24,647 nt of DNA, taken from positions 1-24,647 of the forward strand of contig JBGTBA010000161.1 in NCBI GenBank assembly GCA_041749595.1, read 5' to 3'. The notes under the pieces were generated by a model, which was given only the letters and a program-made list of their open reading frames with translations, had not been told where the DNA came from and ran no database searches. The DNA comes from Aurantibrevibacter sp041749595. GTDB lineage: Bacteria; Bacteroidota; Bacteroidia; Flavobacteriales; Flavobacteriaceae. This document shows positions 8,745 through 17,223 of this stretch, one piece after another. Position 1 is the stretch's first letter; each line of letters opens with the position of its first letter. Position numbers and translations under genes: made by a program.

Positions 8745-8942
8745 ATGGCTAGAGCTATGCTGGAGTACACAAAAACAGTACTTCAAAAGGTTAGTTTTGA
8801 TGTGAAACTTTTTTGCAGGGAATTGGAGAAGGCCATTTCCAGACTTCTGCCGGAGGAAATCGATGAATTGAGGCTTTGGTTGCAGCAATTCATAAACGAC
8901 AAACCGGAATTGAGACAAAGCCTAATTTATCTGAAAGCATAA
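8745..8942 (+). CDS. Conserved-looking 65-aa helical protein, function unknown
   Basis: This short, charged, mostly helical protein contains LEYTKTVLQKVSFD, LFCRELEKAISRLLPEEIDE and LRLWLQQFINDKPELRQ. It has no signal peptide and no membrane span, so it is probably cytoplasmic. Its style (a run of amphipathic helices and a single Cys in LFCREL) fits small proteins I recall from many flavobacteria, but I cannot name a function. The gene is followed six bases later by a perfect terminator, which supports it being expressed as a single-gene unit. A second Met at 8757 is an alternative start, giving a MLEYTK N-terminus. It is divergent from the PBP4 gene, with 117 bp between them. Confidence 0.7.
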   Translation: MARAMLEYTKTVLQKVSFDVKLFCRELEKAISRLLPEEIDELRLWLQQFINDKPELRQSLIYLKA

Positions 8943-8947
8943 CGTAC

Positions 8948-8973
8948 AAGCCACTTTTAAAAGTGGCTTTTTT
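8948..8973 (+). terminator. Rho-independent terminator
   Basis: A perfect 22-base palindrome (AAGCCACTTTTAAAAGTGGC plus TT) is followed by a T-run, starting six bases after the stop codon of the 65-aa gene. A strong intrinsic terminator. Confidence 0.9.
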
Positions 8974-9036
8974 AATTTCCTTCCTTTAAAAGCAAACCTA
9001 ATCCATATGTTGCATCCTAGGATAAATCAAAGGATT

Positions 9037-9444
9037 ATGCGATTTTTTTTAGGATGCCTGTTATTCTGTTTCATAAGTGGCCTTAGCAATGATACCGAGG
9101 AAGAATTTATTCCGGCACCCGTGTTCAATCTCACAGGAAATTGGGCACTTGCGGCCACCCGGGTAAGTCCGGGAGGTGCTGTAGGTTGGTCGCCTAATAC
9201 ACATAACGAAAGTTATACTTTTCAAATTGATGGCACCTTTATATTGGTGAGTGAATTTTTAGAGGAAGGTACTTTGTCCGGGAGCTACACCGCAGATGCA
9301 AACAGGACTACTTTAGTTTGTGCGTCCAATGACGGAAGTACCGAAACCCAACCTTACGGTTACCAACTTACTCGTAATGAACTGGTATTGTATGGTATTG
9401 GATGTACTGAGGAGTGCAGTTATCGGCACAAAAGACGCCAATAG
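9037..9444 (+). CDS. Exported lipocalin-like protein
   Basis: From the Met at 9037 this is a 135-aa protein with a signal peptide (MRFFLGCLLFCFISGLSND) followed by a lipocalin-like beta domain: FNLTGNWALAATRVSPGG, SYTFQIDGTFILVSEF, LSGSYTADANRTTLVC and ELVLYGIGCTEECSYRHKR. Such proteins are usually outer- or inner-membrane lipoproteins in Bacteroidota that bind an unknown small ligand. The lipobox position normally held by Cys (SGC-SND type) reads Leu here, so lipidation may be lost. An upstream Met at 9007 (MLHPRINQRI) is possible but lengthens the signal peptide unusually. The C-terminus holds two Cys in CTEEC. The stop is one base from the stop of oxyR (convergent). The fold call rests on pattern, not search. 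Confidence 0.65.
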   Translation: MRFFLGCLLFCFISGLSNDTEEEFIPAPVFNLTGNWALAATRVSPGGAVGWSPNTHNESYTFQIDGTFILVSEFLEEGTLSGSYTADANRTTLVCASNDGSTETQPYGYQLTRNELVLYGIGCTEECSYRHKRRQ

Positions 9445-9445
9445 C

Positions 9446-10384
9446 CTATTTGGCCAAGGGACTAACGATCCTTACATCCTGAAAGGCAATAGCCCCCCTT
9501 ACAATACCTGAAATTACATCCCGAAGGGCTTGCGTAATCTGTATTTTAAGTTCGTTCTTGTGATAGATAAGACTTATTTCGCGCGCCGGTGGCGGACTAT
9601 TAAAATACTTCAGATTTTCTTTTTTCCTATCATCCAATTCCAAGGTGTTCAAATACGGTAACAACGTCATTCCCAAGCCTTCATTGGATAAATTAACAAG
9701 CGTTTCAAAACTGCCGCTTTGTAACTGAAAATGTTCGTTATTGTTGTTTTTGGACGTTTTGCAAAGATTTAGCACCCCTTCTCTAAAACAATGACCGTCT
9801 TCCAGTAATAGGATATTTCCGGCATCCAGATCTTCCGGATCCAGTTTTTCCAGTGGACTCAATGCGTGACTTTTTGGGACGTAGCCTACAAAGGGTTCGT
9901 AATACAAGGGGCGCTCCTTTATAAATTCTATTTCCAAGGGTGTGGCGGCAATGCCCGCATCTATATGGCCATCTTGTATATGGCGTATCATATTTTCCGT
10001 ACTCTGTTCTTTAATGATGAGGTTTACTTTGGGGTATCGGTTTACAAAAGTCTTTAAAAACATAGGGAGTAAGGTGGGCATTACCGTAGGGATAATTCCC
10101 AAGGTATATTCCCCTCCTATAAAACCCTTTTCCTGATCTACAATATCCTTGATACGCTCGGCCTCGTTAACGATGTTTTTGGCCTGGGCCACAATCTTTT
10201 TACCCACTTCCGTAATGGTGATCGGTTTTTTACTACGATCAAAAAGGAGCACGTTAAGCTCATCCTCCAGCTTTTGTACCTGCATGCTCAGAGTGGGTTG
10301 GGTTACAAAGCTCTTTTCGGCTGCCAGTGTAAAGTTCTGGTATTCGGCAACGGCAAGGACATACTGTAATTGGGTAATGGTCAT
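9446..10384 (-). CDS. oxyR: Peroxide-sensing LysR-family regulator OxyR
   Basis: This 312-aa LysR-type regulator activates peroxide-defence genes when two cysteines form a disulfide. The winged helix-turn-helix is at the N-terminus (MTITQLQYVLAVAEYQNFTL through TQPTLSMQVQKLEDEL). The sensing segment DGHCFREGVLNLC places Cys at residues 199 and 208, exactly the numbering of the redox pair in E. coli OxyR, so peroxide sensing is well supported. The effector domain continues to the C-terminus (GSFETLVNLSNEGLGMTLLP). No catalase or peroxidase gene is adjacent in this window. It is convergent with the lipocalin-like gene at 9037, separated by one base. Upstream, a GGATA-N5-TATCC site at 10448 might serve autoregulation. 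Confidence 0.93.
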   Translation of the reverse strand: MTITQLQYVLAVAEYQNFTLAAEKSFVTQPTLSMQVQKLEDELNVLLFDRSKKPITITEVGKKIVAQAKNIVNEAERIKDIVDQEKGFIGGEYTLGIIPTVMPTLLPMFLKTFVNRYPKVNLIIKEQSTENMIRHIQDGHIDAGIAATPLEIEFIKERPLYYEPFVGYVPKSHALSPLEKLDPEDLDAGNILLLEDGHCFREGVLNLCKTSKNNNNEHFQLQSGSFETLVNLSNEGLGMTLLPYLNTLELDDRKKENLKYFNSPPPAREISLIYHKNELKIQITQALRDVISGIVRGAIAFQDVRIVSPLAK

Positions 10385-10447
10385 ACATTATAATTTAGGT
10401 CGATAAATTTACAAAAACCATCAATGAAATTTATAGAATAAGGCAAT

Positions 10448-10462
10448 GGATATTCGCTATCC
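10448..10462. promoter_or_regulatory. Possible LysR-type palindrome upstream of oxyR
   Basis: GGATA-TTCGC-TATCC is a perfect 5-bp inverted repeat with 5-base spacing, centred about 70 bp before the oxyR start, where LysR-type regulators often bind their own promoters. Assignment to OxyR is a guess from position. Confidence 0.25.
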
Positions 10463-10724
10463 TTATGAAAGTAAGATTAAAATGAAATTGAATAGTATCT
10501 GGCAGGACTTTTAATAAAAGCAATTTCATTGATTTATATGTTCTCTAACGAAGAATTTTTTAATTATAACGGGTTAAAAACGAGAAATAATGATAATTAA
10601 GGTTTTATATCGAAAAGATTACTATATGGTAAAACTATTTAATACATTTGATATTGATAGATTCCCCAATTTTATCTTCAACGTATTTTTTTTTGGTCTC
10701 TGACATAATTGTGGTCCGGGGACC

Positions 10725-10732
10725 TAAATTTG
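10725..10732 (+). promoter_or_regulatory. Candidate -7 promoter box for the protease-cyclase cluster
   Basis: TAAATTTG fits the Bacteroidota TAnnTTTG consensus and lies 93 bases before the ATG at 10826. The -33 element is not evident at standard spacing. Confidence 0.3.
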
Positions 10733-10825
10733 TAATATCGGTTTTGTGAGCTATGGTTTTATGATTACGTTTTTTTGTTTTTTCAGTTTTAGCAATAAAT
10801 ATCTTAAACCAAATAACCATATTAT

Positions 10826-13800
10826 ATGAAAAAAGAATACACTACCTGTAAAAAATGTTCCAACTTTTCTTTTTATATTTTCTTTTTGGGCGTTTTAACC
10901 ATAGGTTATGCCCAGAAAAGCGGAGGTGCCAATGGAACTAAGGACATTGTTGTACGGGCATGTACCCAGGAAATTGGGAATGGGCTTATCCGCGTTACTT
11001 TTGGCTATGATAACCCAAATAAAAAAGAGGTGACCCTAACCAATGAGGATGATAGTTTTGTTATCCAAGGAAAAAACGGGAGTAAATCCAAGAGCATTCG
11101 CACCTTTAAGCCGGGCTCGGTAAATAAAGCCTTTACTTTGGAATTCAACGCAAAGGAATCCGTAGAGTGGACGGTCATCAATCCAAGTGGAAAGGTTTTT
11201 AAGGTCACGGCCAATGCCAATTCCAGCCATTGCCCCCCTGCGGATTCCGGATTCATTTTCCCCGTATTTGGGCAGGGCAACGGAAAATCAACGACTATCA
11301 TAGGTTCGGAGCTAACCTCTTTGGCTAATGGAAACGCCGGGGATCGACCATCGGATATCATATTTCAAATCAATCCTGGTCAGAAAGTACTTGTAGAAAT
11401 AGTTCCTACAGCCGGGAAAATGCAGGATGCCATAAGCTTACTTACCAATACGTATGGTTTGCAGTATTCTGCAGACCCACTGAATTCGGATTTTGTGTTA
11501 AATCCGGCCAGCATAGTTTCCACTATCGATGTTTTTTTTCCAATCAATAAACTAATCGAATTGAACACTTTTCCACAGACCATCAATTTTGTACGCCCAC
11601 TTTATAAACCCATTCAAAATTCGGGGATTGTAACTTCCCAAGGAGATATGGCACAGACGTCCAATTTAATTCGGGAGTCTTTCCGCTCATTCAGTAACGG
11701 GGAAATTGTACCCGTTGATGGTGCGGGCATTAAAATTGGGATAATTTCTGATAGTTATGACACCCAGGATTTTACAGGCAAAACCAAGGCTACCGTTGAT
11801 GTGGAAAATGGGGATTTGCCCGGTATTGGAAATCCAAATGGGTTCAATATTCCGGTAGACGTTGTTAAAGAATATCCGTTCGGTGTTTCTTCAGATGAAG
11901 GTAGGGCCATGCTCCAAATCGTTCATGATGTGGCTCCCGGGGCAGAATTGGTTTTTAGTACGGGCATTTTATCACCACGGGATTTTGAAATAGCCATCAA
12001 TAATATGGATGCCATGGGCTGTAACGCCGTGGTAGATGATATTACCTTTGTTGGGGAACCTATGTTTGGTGAAGGCAGAATTGCCCGGGCTATTAAGGCC
12101 TTTACCAGTAAGTCCGGTAAATCGTATTTTACCTCCGCCGGAAATTTTGCGAACAATGGGTATCAAAATACCTTTAAAAGTTCTTCAAGTATGCCCGTTA
12201 CCAATTTTATCCCAAATGGTAGCCCTACCAGAGCCCATGTTTTTGGAAACGACACGGATGGCAGTCAGGATGTTTTTCAAAAAATCAAGGTGGTTCCAGG
12301 GATCTATATGGTCGTTTTACAGTGGGATGAGGGTTTGGCGTCACAAATAAACAGTCAAGGAGCGGCCACCGATTTGGATATTTACTTGGTAGATGGATCC
12401 GGTAACCTTCTTGTGGGGAACAATAGGATTAACCTAACAGGAGATCCTACAGAGTTTATTGTCTTTAGGGCCTTAGGTACGGGCGAAGCCAACATTATGA
12501 TTACTAGTGCCAACGGAACAACACCTCCGGGACTTTCATTTAGATATATAGCGTTCAGGGCCGATGGTCTTGAATTTTTGGAATATGGGGGGGCACCTAC
12601 GGTAACCGGGCATGCAATGACCCCCCAAGCCATTACAGTGGGGGCCGTTGATTATCGCAAATCAGGAAATCCGGAACCGCAGGCTTTTTCTTCTTTCGGT
12701 GGGCGGCTTTCCAATAATGCTATTCTGGAAATCGATTTTGCTGCACCGGATGGTGGAAACACCAATGTGGCCTCTATTGGACAGGATATTGCGGCTGATG
12801 ACGATAATTTTCCTAATTTTTTTGGGACATCGGCATCTGCTCCCCATGCCGCTGGTGCTTTTGCTCTTATGATGTCGGCGCTGCCTTCATGGTACCCAGA
12901 TGGATTGCCTACTTCGGTATCGGTAAAGTCCAACCTATTATCAGACCAGGTTTTAAAGCTGTTCAAAGATACTTCTATACCCGCTGGCTCGGTTGATAGG
13001 GCGGGTGTCGGGTTAATTAATACCACTAATGCGTTTAAACAAATCGCGGCACAGACCGCTAATATTACCGGTTTAACAATAGAGAATGGTAAAAATCCAA
13101 GTGCTGAGCCTTTTGAGGTGACCATTTTGGGCGAATTTTTCCCAGAGGATCCCAAAGTTATTTTTGATGGCCAAGAACTTGAAATCACATCAAGGACCGA
13201 TACCGAAATAAAGGCATTGGTTGGTGTTTTTACGGGAAATCCCCCTTTGGTTGTGCGGACCAATTCCATAACCCCGGGCGGCACCGATGGTGGAAATTCA
13301 AATGAATCGTTCTTCTTTGAAGGTGACAAGATCGCCCTGAATATCATCGCTGATGACGTTAGTGCGGAATTTGGTCAGAGCGTTGAATTTAGCTATACTG
13401 TTCAAGGGCTTCCCGAAGATGTTACTTTCGAAAGTTTAGGTCTTCCGGAAATCACATTTACCACACCGGCGGTTTTTCCTTTTCCGGACGTAAACAATTA
13501 TTTCATTACGCCGGGTTTTAGCGGGGAACTTACACCGGAACAGATGGAGGCGTTCCAAATTAACTTTAAAAGCGGTCGGTTAAGCATATCCAAAAAAGAC
13601 ATATTGATTACACCTGAAGATGCCATGGCTACCTATGGGGAGTCTGTTGAAATAAACCTTCGGTACACCTATAGTACCGAAAGGATAGCGGATAACAATG
13701 CCTTTTTGAATGCCATTAAAAATGCACATGGTTCTGATTTTTATTTTGATAACACATTGATCCTGATCAATAAATTAAGGGCGGTCGTCAATAAACAGGA

Positions 13801-15169
13801 AATACTTGATCTATTGAACAATGGGAGCTGGATGACCAGTGAAAGGACCATTCAAAATAAATTAAGGGCGATAGTCAATGGTATGAACCTTATTGATCTT
13901 GAACCACAGAACTTTGAAGATTTTATGGATGCGGTTACCGACCCCGTAACCAATAAATTGAGGGCGGTTGTCAATAAATTGAGGGCTGTGGTAAATGGTC
14001 AGGATCTTCTTGATGATCAGATAGATCTGGTTGTTGAGAATAAATTAAGGGCAGTGGTCAATGGAAGCGGATTGGGCGATGAAAACGACACAAATGATTA
14101 TTCTTCCATATTTGCGGTAATTGATGCAGAAGATGGTTCAACGGAAACAGAAGAAAGGACAATTGACAAGCTTTATTCCATGAACCTGTTAACGGGTCTG
14201 GAAGTCACCACTTCAAATGAAGACAGGCATTTTATTTTTCCGGGAGCTTTTTTGGCACCCATTGCGGCAAATTTTAACTCCGCCTATACCTCTGGCAGGT
14301 TGGGAGTTTTACCTGCGGTTCTTAAAGTAAGTACGGGCAATCTCCTTATCAATCAAGGGGAGGCTATTGATACTTCCTTGATTGCCACCACCATTTCGGG
14401 CTATGTGTTTGATGAAACAGCCTTAGATGTATTTCCCGAAGGTATCCCCTACTTTTTTGAGGAAGCAAACGGAAATGAATATGTTTCCGGGGCAACAGGT
14501 GTATTTTTTATTAAAATAAGGGAACCCCAAAATTATTCCATTGAATATACCAATTTGGGTGTTTTATATGTGAACCCGACTGGAGATGGCCTACGTAAAA
14601 TCCGTACCTTTCTGGATTGTGTGGAATTTGATCCAAATGCTACGAACGGATTAAATTATACGGCGAATTTCAGATACGAGAACCCCAATTCCCAAACCAT
14701 TTATGTATTGCACGGTCCAGATAACCGTATAGAGGCAGGCGGAAGGTATGAAGGGGAACTACCCATCGTGTTTTTGCCGGGGCAAGGCACATTTAAAATC
14801 CGTTTTGACGGCAATTCCATAAAATGGATTCTTACTACAATGGAAAGCGGACATAAAACATCCACATCTTCCTCTGCAAGTTCAGGTTCAAACAGATGTA
14901 AATCATCAGGTAAGGAAGGCTCAATAGATACTTCCTATGTATTGTATCCCAACCCTGTCGGGAATATTTTGTATATTCAACAAAATGTTTCTGACGTAAT
15001 AACAGTGGACGTGTTCGATTTTTATGGGATTTTGTACTACAGCAAAAAATTTGATAATAAAACCCTCCAAACCATTGAAATTAATATGTCCACCTATAAA
15101 GCAGGGATTTACTTAATCAGAATAAACACTGGTGCCGATATAAAAGTATATTCCATAATAAAGGAATAG
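10826..15169 (+). CDS. T9SS-exported subtilisin-fold protein with Glu in place of catalytic His
   Basis: This 1447-aa protein has a signal peptide (1 to about 30, ending GYAQ) and a T9SS type A sorting domain at about 1370-1447 (YVLYPNPVGNILYI, YKAGIYLIRI), so it should be exported across the outer membrane. Residues about 300-740 form a peptidase S8/S53-like domain: Asp309 (IGIISDSYD), Glu358 (DEGRAMLQIVHDVAPGA), oxyanion Asn440 (TSAGNFA) and Ser669 (FFGTSASAPHAAG). The usual HGTH His position is Glu358. Then come an IPT/TIG-like domain (about 745-830), an MBG-like region (about 835-1250) and five NKLRA(V/I)VN units (982-1079). A Cys-bounded domain near 46-136 (GYDNPN) recurs near 1265-1358 (RYENPN). 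The gene is intact and ends 14 bp before the TPR-cyclase gene, so co-expression is likely. Whether it cleaves substrate, itself, or nothing is not decidable from sequence alone. Confidence 0.82.
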   Translation: MKKEYTTCKKCSNFSFYIFFLGVLTIGYAQKSGGANGTKDIVVRACTQEIGNGLIRVTFGYDNPNKKEVTLTNEDDSFVIQGKNGSKSKSIRTFKPGSVNKAFTLEFNAKESVEWTVINPSGKVFKVTANANSSHCPPADSGFIFPVFGQGNGKSTTIIGSELTSLANGNAGDRPSDIIFQINPGQKVLVEIVPTAGKMQDAISLLTNTYGLQYSADPLNSDFVLNPASIVSTIDVFFPINKLIELNTFPQTINFVRPLYKPIQNSGIVTSQGDMAQTSNLIRESFRSFSNGEIVPVDGAGIKIGIISDSYDTQDFTGKTKATVDVENGDLPGIGNPNGFNIPVDVVKEYPFGVSSDEGRAMLQIVHDVAPGAELVFSTGILSPRDFEIAINNMDAMGCNAVVDDITFVGEPMFGEGRIARAIKAFTSKSGKSYFTSAGNFANNGYQNTFKSSSSMPVTNFIPNGSPTRAHVFGNDTDGSQDVFQKIKVVPGIYMVVLQWDEGLASQINSQGAATDLDIYLVDGSGNLLVGNNRINLTGDPTEFIVFRALGTGEANIMITSANGTTPPGLSFRYIAFRADGLEFLEYGGAPTVTGHAMTPQAITVGAVDYRKSGNPEPQAFSSFGGRLSNNAILEIDFAAPDGGNTNVASIGQDIAADDDNFPNFFGTSASAPHAAGAFALMMSALPSWYPDGLPTSVSVKSNLLSDQVLKLFKDTSIPAGSVDRAGVGLINTTNAFKQIAAQTANITGLTIENGKNPSAEPFEVTILGEFFPEDPKVIFDGQELEITSRTDTEIKALVGVFTGNPPLVVRTNSITPGGTDGGNSNESFFFEGDKIALNIIADDVSAEFGQSVEFSYTVQGLPEDVTFESLGLPEITFTTPAVFPFPDVNNYFITPGFSGELTPEQMEAFQINFKSGRLSISKKDILITPEDAMATYGESVEINLRYTYSTERIADNNAFLNAIKNAHGSDFYFDNTLILINKLRAVVNKQEILDLLNNGSWMTSERTIQNKLRAIVNGMNLIDLEPQNFEDFMDAVTDPVTNKLRAVVNKLRAVVNGQDLLDDQIDLVVENKLRAVVNGSGLGDENDTNDYSSIFAVIDAEDGSTETEERTIDKLYSMNLLTGLEVTTSNEDRHFIFPGAFLAPIAANFNSAYTSGRLGVLPAVLKVSTGNLLINQGEAIDTSLIATTISGYVFDETALDVFPEGIPYFFEEANGNEYVSGATGVFFIKIREPQNYSIEYTNLGVLYVNPTGDGLRKIRTFLDCVEFDPNATNGLNYTANFRYENPNSQTIYVLHGPDNRIEAGGRYEGELPIVFLPGQGTFKIRFDGNSIKWILTTMESGHKTSTSSSASSGSNRCKSSGKEGSIDTSYVLYPNPVGNILYIQQNVSDVITVDVFDFYGILYYSKKFDNKTLQTIEINMSTYKAGIYLIRINTGADIKVYSIIKE
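13769..14062 (+). repeat. Five copies of the coding repeat NKLRA(V/I)VN
   Basis: The octapeptide occurs at residues 982, 1011, 1043, 1050 and 1072 of the exported protease-like protein; copies three and four share one Asn. Codons vary between copies (AAATTAAGGGCGGTC, AAATTGAGGGCTGTG), so the peptide is kept more strictly than the DNA. The units lie inside a helical insertion of the MBG-like region. Confidence 0.9.
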
Positions 15170-15183
15170 TATAAGAATTCTAT

Positions 15184-17178
15184 ATGTTTGGAAGGTTAGG
15201 GTCAACTTTCAGATTTGTTTTTTTTGCAGTACTGCCATGTTCAATGAATATGGTATTTGGGCAGAACAACAAAATTGATAGTTTAAAAATCATTTTACAA
15301 TTGGAAAATAAAGACACGGCCACGGTGTCTTTATTAAACACGTTAAGTTATGAGCTATTTCAGAACGGCCAGTTTCCCGAAGCTATGGAATATTCGGATA
15401 AAGCCATTGTCCTCGCCGATGAACTTAATTTTAAAAAGGGAAAGGCCTATGCATTGAAGAATAGAGGATTGGCCGCCTATTATAAAGGGGATTACCTAGA
15501 AGTATTTGATAGTTGGACAAAATCTTTAGCGACTTTCGAACTAATAAAGGACACCTTGGGGATTGCGAATTTGTCGAGTAATTTGGGGGTAATCTATTAT
15601 GACCAGGGAAGCCATGACAAAGCCTTGGGCTATTATTTCAAATCATTAGGTATTTCAAAAAAATTGAACGATCCCGGTCGGATTACTACGGCATTGGTCA
15701 ATATTGGAGGGGTCTATAGTCAAATGCACGATTATGATAAGGCATTGGGCTATTATCAGGAAATTGAAACATACCTTCCCGGTTTAAATAATCCCCAAAT
15801 CCAATCTACTTATTTGATGGGTATTGGGGAGGTCTATAGCTTAAGGGGAGAGCACGACAAGGCCATAACTTATTTCAAGGAAGCTTTATTGATCAATAAA
15901 GACACCCAGGATTATGCCCATAACCTTACAATGATTGGCAAAGAAGAATTCAAGTTGGGCAATATGGAAAGTGCAATAGAATATTTGGATGAGGCCTATG
16001 ACATAGCCAAGAAATCGGATCTGCAGTTAGATCAGGTGCAGACTCTAATGGCCTTAGGGGATGTTTATCAGAAAAACAATAAACAAAAAGCACTGAAAGC
16101 ATATATGGGGGCCGAATCTTTGGCCCTAGGTATGGAAACCAACGAAGAATTAAGGGATATTTACAAAGGGATGTCCCTAATGTACAAAGCCGCCAATGAT
16201 TATAAAAATGCCTATGCATACCAGAACAAATACTTGGAATTGAAAGATTTGATATTCAATTTGGAGACTGATGATAAAATAAGGGGACTGCAATTTGATT
16301 TTGATCTGGATAACAAACAAGATGAAATCGGCTTATTGCAAAAGGAGGCGGAAATTACGGAGCTACAGGCAAAAAGACAGAAGTTTATAATTTATGGCAC
16401 CGTACTTATGTTAACATTAGTACTGGTGTTGGCCATTGGTGCATATAGCAGGTACAGATTTGAGAAGAAAACCAACCGGATAATAGAAGAAGAAAAAAAC
16501 AGATCAGAAAGTTTGTTGCGTAATATCCTCCCAAATGAAATTGCGTTAGAACTTAAGCGGAACGGAAAAGTAGAAGCCAAAAAATTTGAATCGGTAACGG
16601 TGATGTTTACTGATTTTAAGGGCTTTACTTTTCAGTCACAAGATTTATCCCCAGAAATTTTAGTAAAGAGTGTGGATTACTATTTTTCTAAGTTTGATGA
16701 GATAGTTGAAAAGTATGGCATGGAAAAAATAAAGACAATCGGGGATGCCTATATGTGTGCGGGAGGACTTTCATTACCCTCGGATGAACATGCCCTTAAT
16801 ATGGTAAAGGCCGGATTTGAAATCTTGGAAGTTATGGAAGAGGTCAGAAACAACGCCCGAACCGACATCATGAATTTTGAGATTCGTATAGGTATTAACA
16901 CAGGTGCCGTGGTTGCAGGGGTAGTGGGCATTAAGAAATTTGCCTATGATATTTGGGGAGATGCCGTTAATGTGGCCGCACGTATGGAAACCATGTCCGA
17001 ACCCGGAAAAATAAATATATCCGAACACACATATCAGCTGGTAAGGCATAAGTTCGAATGTGAATTTAGGGGAGAAGTATATGTAAAGAACAAGGGTAAC
17101 ATGAATATGTATTTTGTCAATGACATGAATGGAATCGGAGCCGTATCTGTAGCAAAGGAAAACAAGATTCAGGTATAA
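15184..17178 (+). CDS. TPR-sensor class III adenylate cyclase, single-span membrane protein
   Basis: This 664-aa protein has a signal peptide (1 to about 26, ending VFGQ), a predicted periplasmic array of tetratricopeptide repeats (about 45-360, for example GDYLEVFDSWTKSLATFE and HDKALGYYFKSLGISKK), a coiled coil, a membrane helix (about 401-421) and a cytoplasmic cyclase domain (about 468-645). The catalytic set is complete for adenylate cyclase: metal ligands Asp477 (MFTDFKGFT) and Asp521 (TIGDAYM), purine-selecting Lys517 and Asp589 (YDIWGD), and Asn596 and Arg600 (VNVAARME). It should make cAMP when the external TPR domain is engaged. The protease-like gene ends 14 bp upstream and the PycTM-like gene follows after 45 bp, suggesting one signalling unit. 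The substrate is inferred from residues; pyrimidine cyclase activity is unlikely but not excluded. Confidence 0.88.
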   Translation: MFGRLGSTFRFVFFAVLPCSMNMVFGQNNKIDSLKIILQLENKDTATVSLLNTLSYELFQNGQFPEAMEYSDKAIVLADELNFKKGKAYALKNRGLAAYYKGDYLEVFDSWTKSLATFELIKDTLGIANLSSNLGVIYYDQGSHDKALGYYFKSLGISKKLNDPGRITTALVNIGGVYSQMHDYDKALGYYQEIETYLPGLNNPQIQSTYLMGIGEVYSLRGEHDKAITYFKEALLINKDTQDYAHNLTMIGKEEFKLGNMESAIEYLDEAYDIAKKSDLQLDQVQTLMALGDVYQKNNKQKALKAYMGAESLALGMETNEELRDIYKGMSLMYKAANDYKNAYAYQNKYLELKDLIFNLETDDKIRGLQFDFDLDNKQDEIGLLQKEAEITELQAKRQKFIIYGTVLMLTLVLVLAIGAYSRYRFEKKTNRIIEEEKNRSESLLRNILPNEIALELKRNGKVEAKKFESVTVMFTDFKGFTFQSQDLSPEILVKSVDYYFSKFDEIVEKYGMEKIKTIGDAYMCAGGLSLPSDEHALNMVKAGFEILEVMEEVRNNARTDIMNFEIRIGINTGAVVAGVVGIKKFAYDIWGDAVNVAARMETMSEPGKINISEHTYQLVRHKFECEFRGEVYVKNKGNMNMYFVNDMNGIGAVSVAKENKIQV

Positions 17179-17223
17179 AGATGGTACAGGATATATAATA
17201 CATACATAAAGCAAAACGGCAAC

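Larger units (their letters stand above)
10385..10825. other. 441-bp AT-rich intergenic region between oxyR and the protease operon
   Basis: No gene is convincing here. It is the divergent control region for oxyR (leftward) and the four-gene cluster (rightward) and contains the GGATA/TATCC palindrome and a TAAATTTG box listed separately. A 61-codon leftward frame at 10635-10820 is low in complexity and lysine-rich, and I do not regard it as a gene. Confidence 0.6.

Noticed and set aside
10635..10820. 61-codon leftward frame upstream of the protease-like gene
   Set aside because: Low-complexity Lys- and Thr-rich sequence in an AT-rich control region, with no sign of conservation.
12652..13347. 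231-codon leftward frame inside the protease-like gene
   Set aside because: Fully antisense to a well-supported domain with clear motifs; long antisense frames are common where the real gene uses GC-rich third positions.
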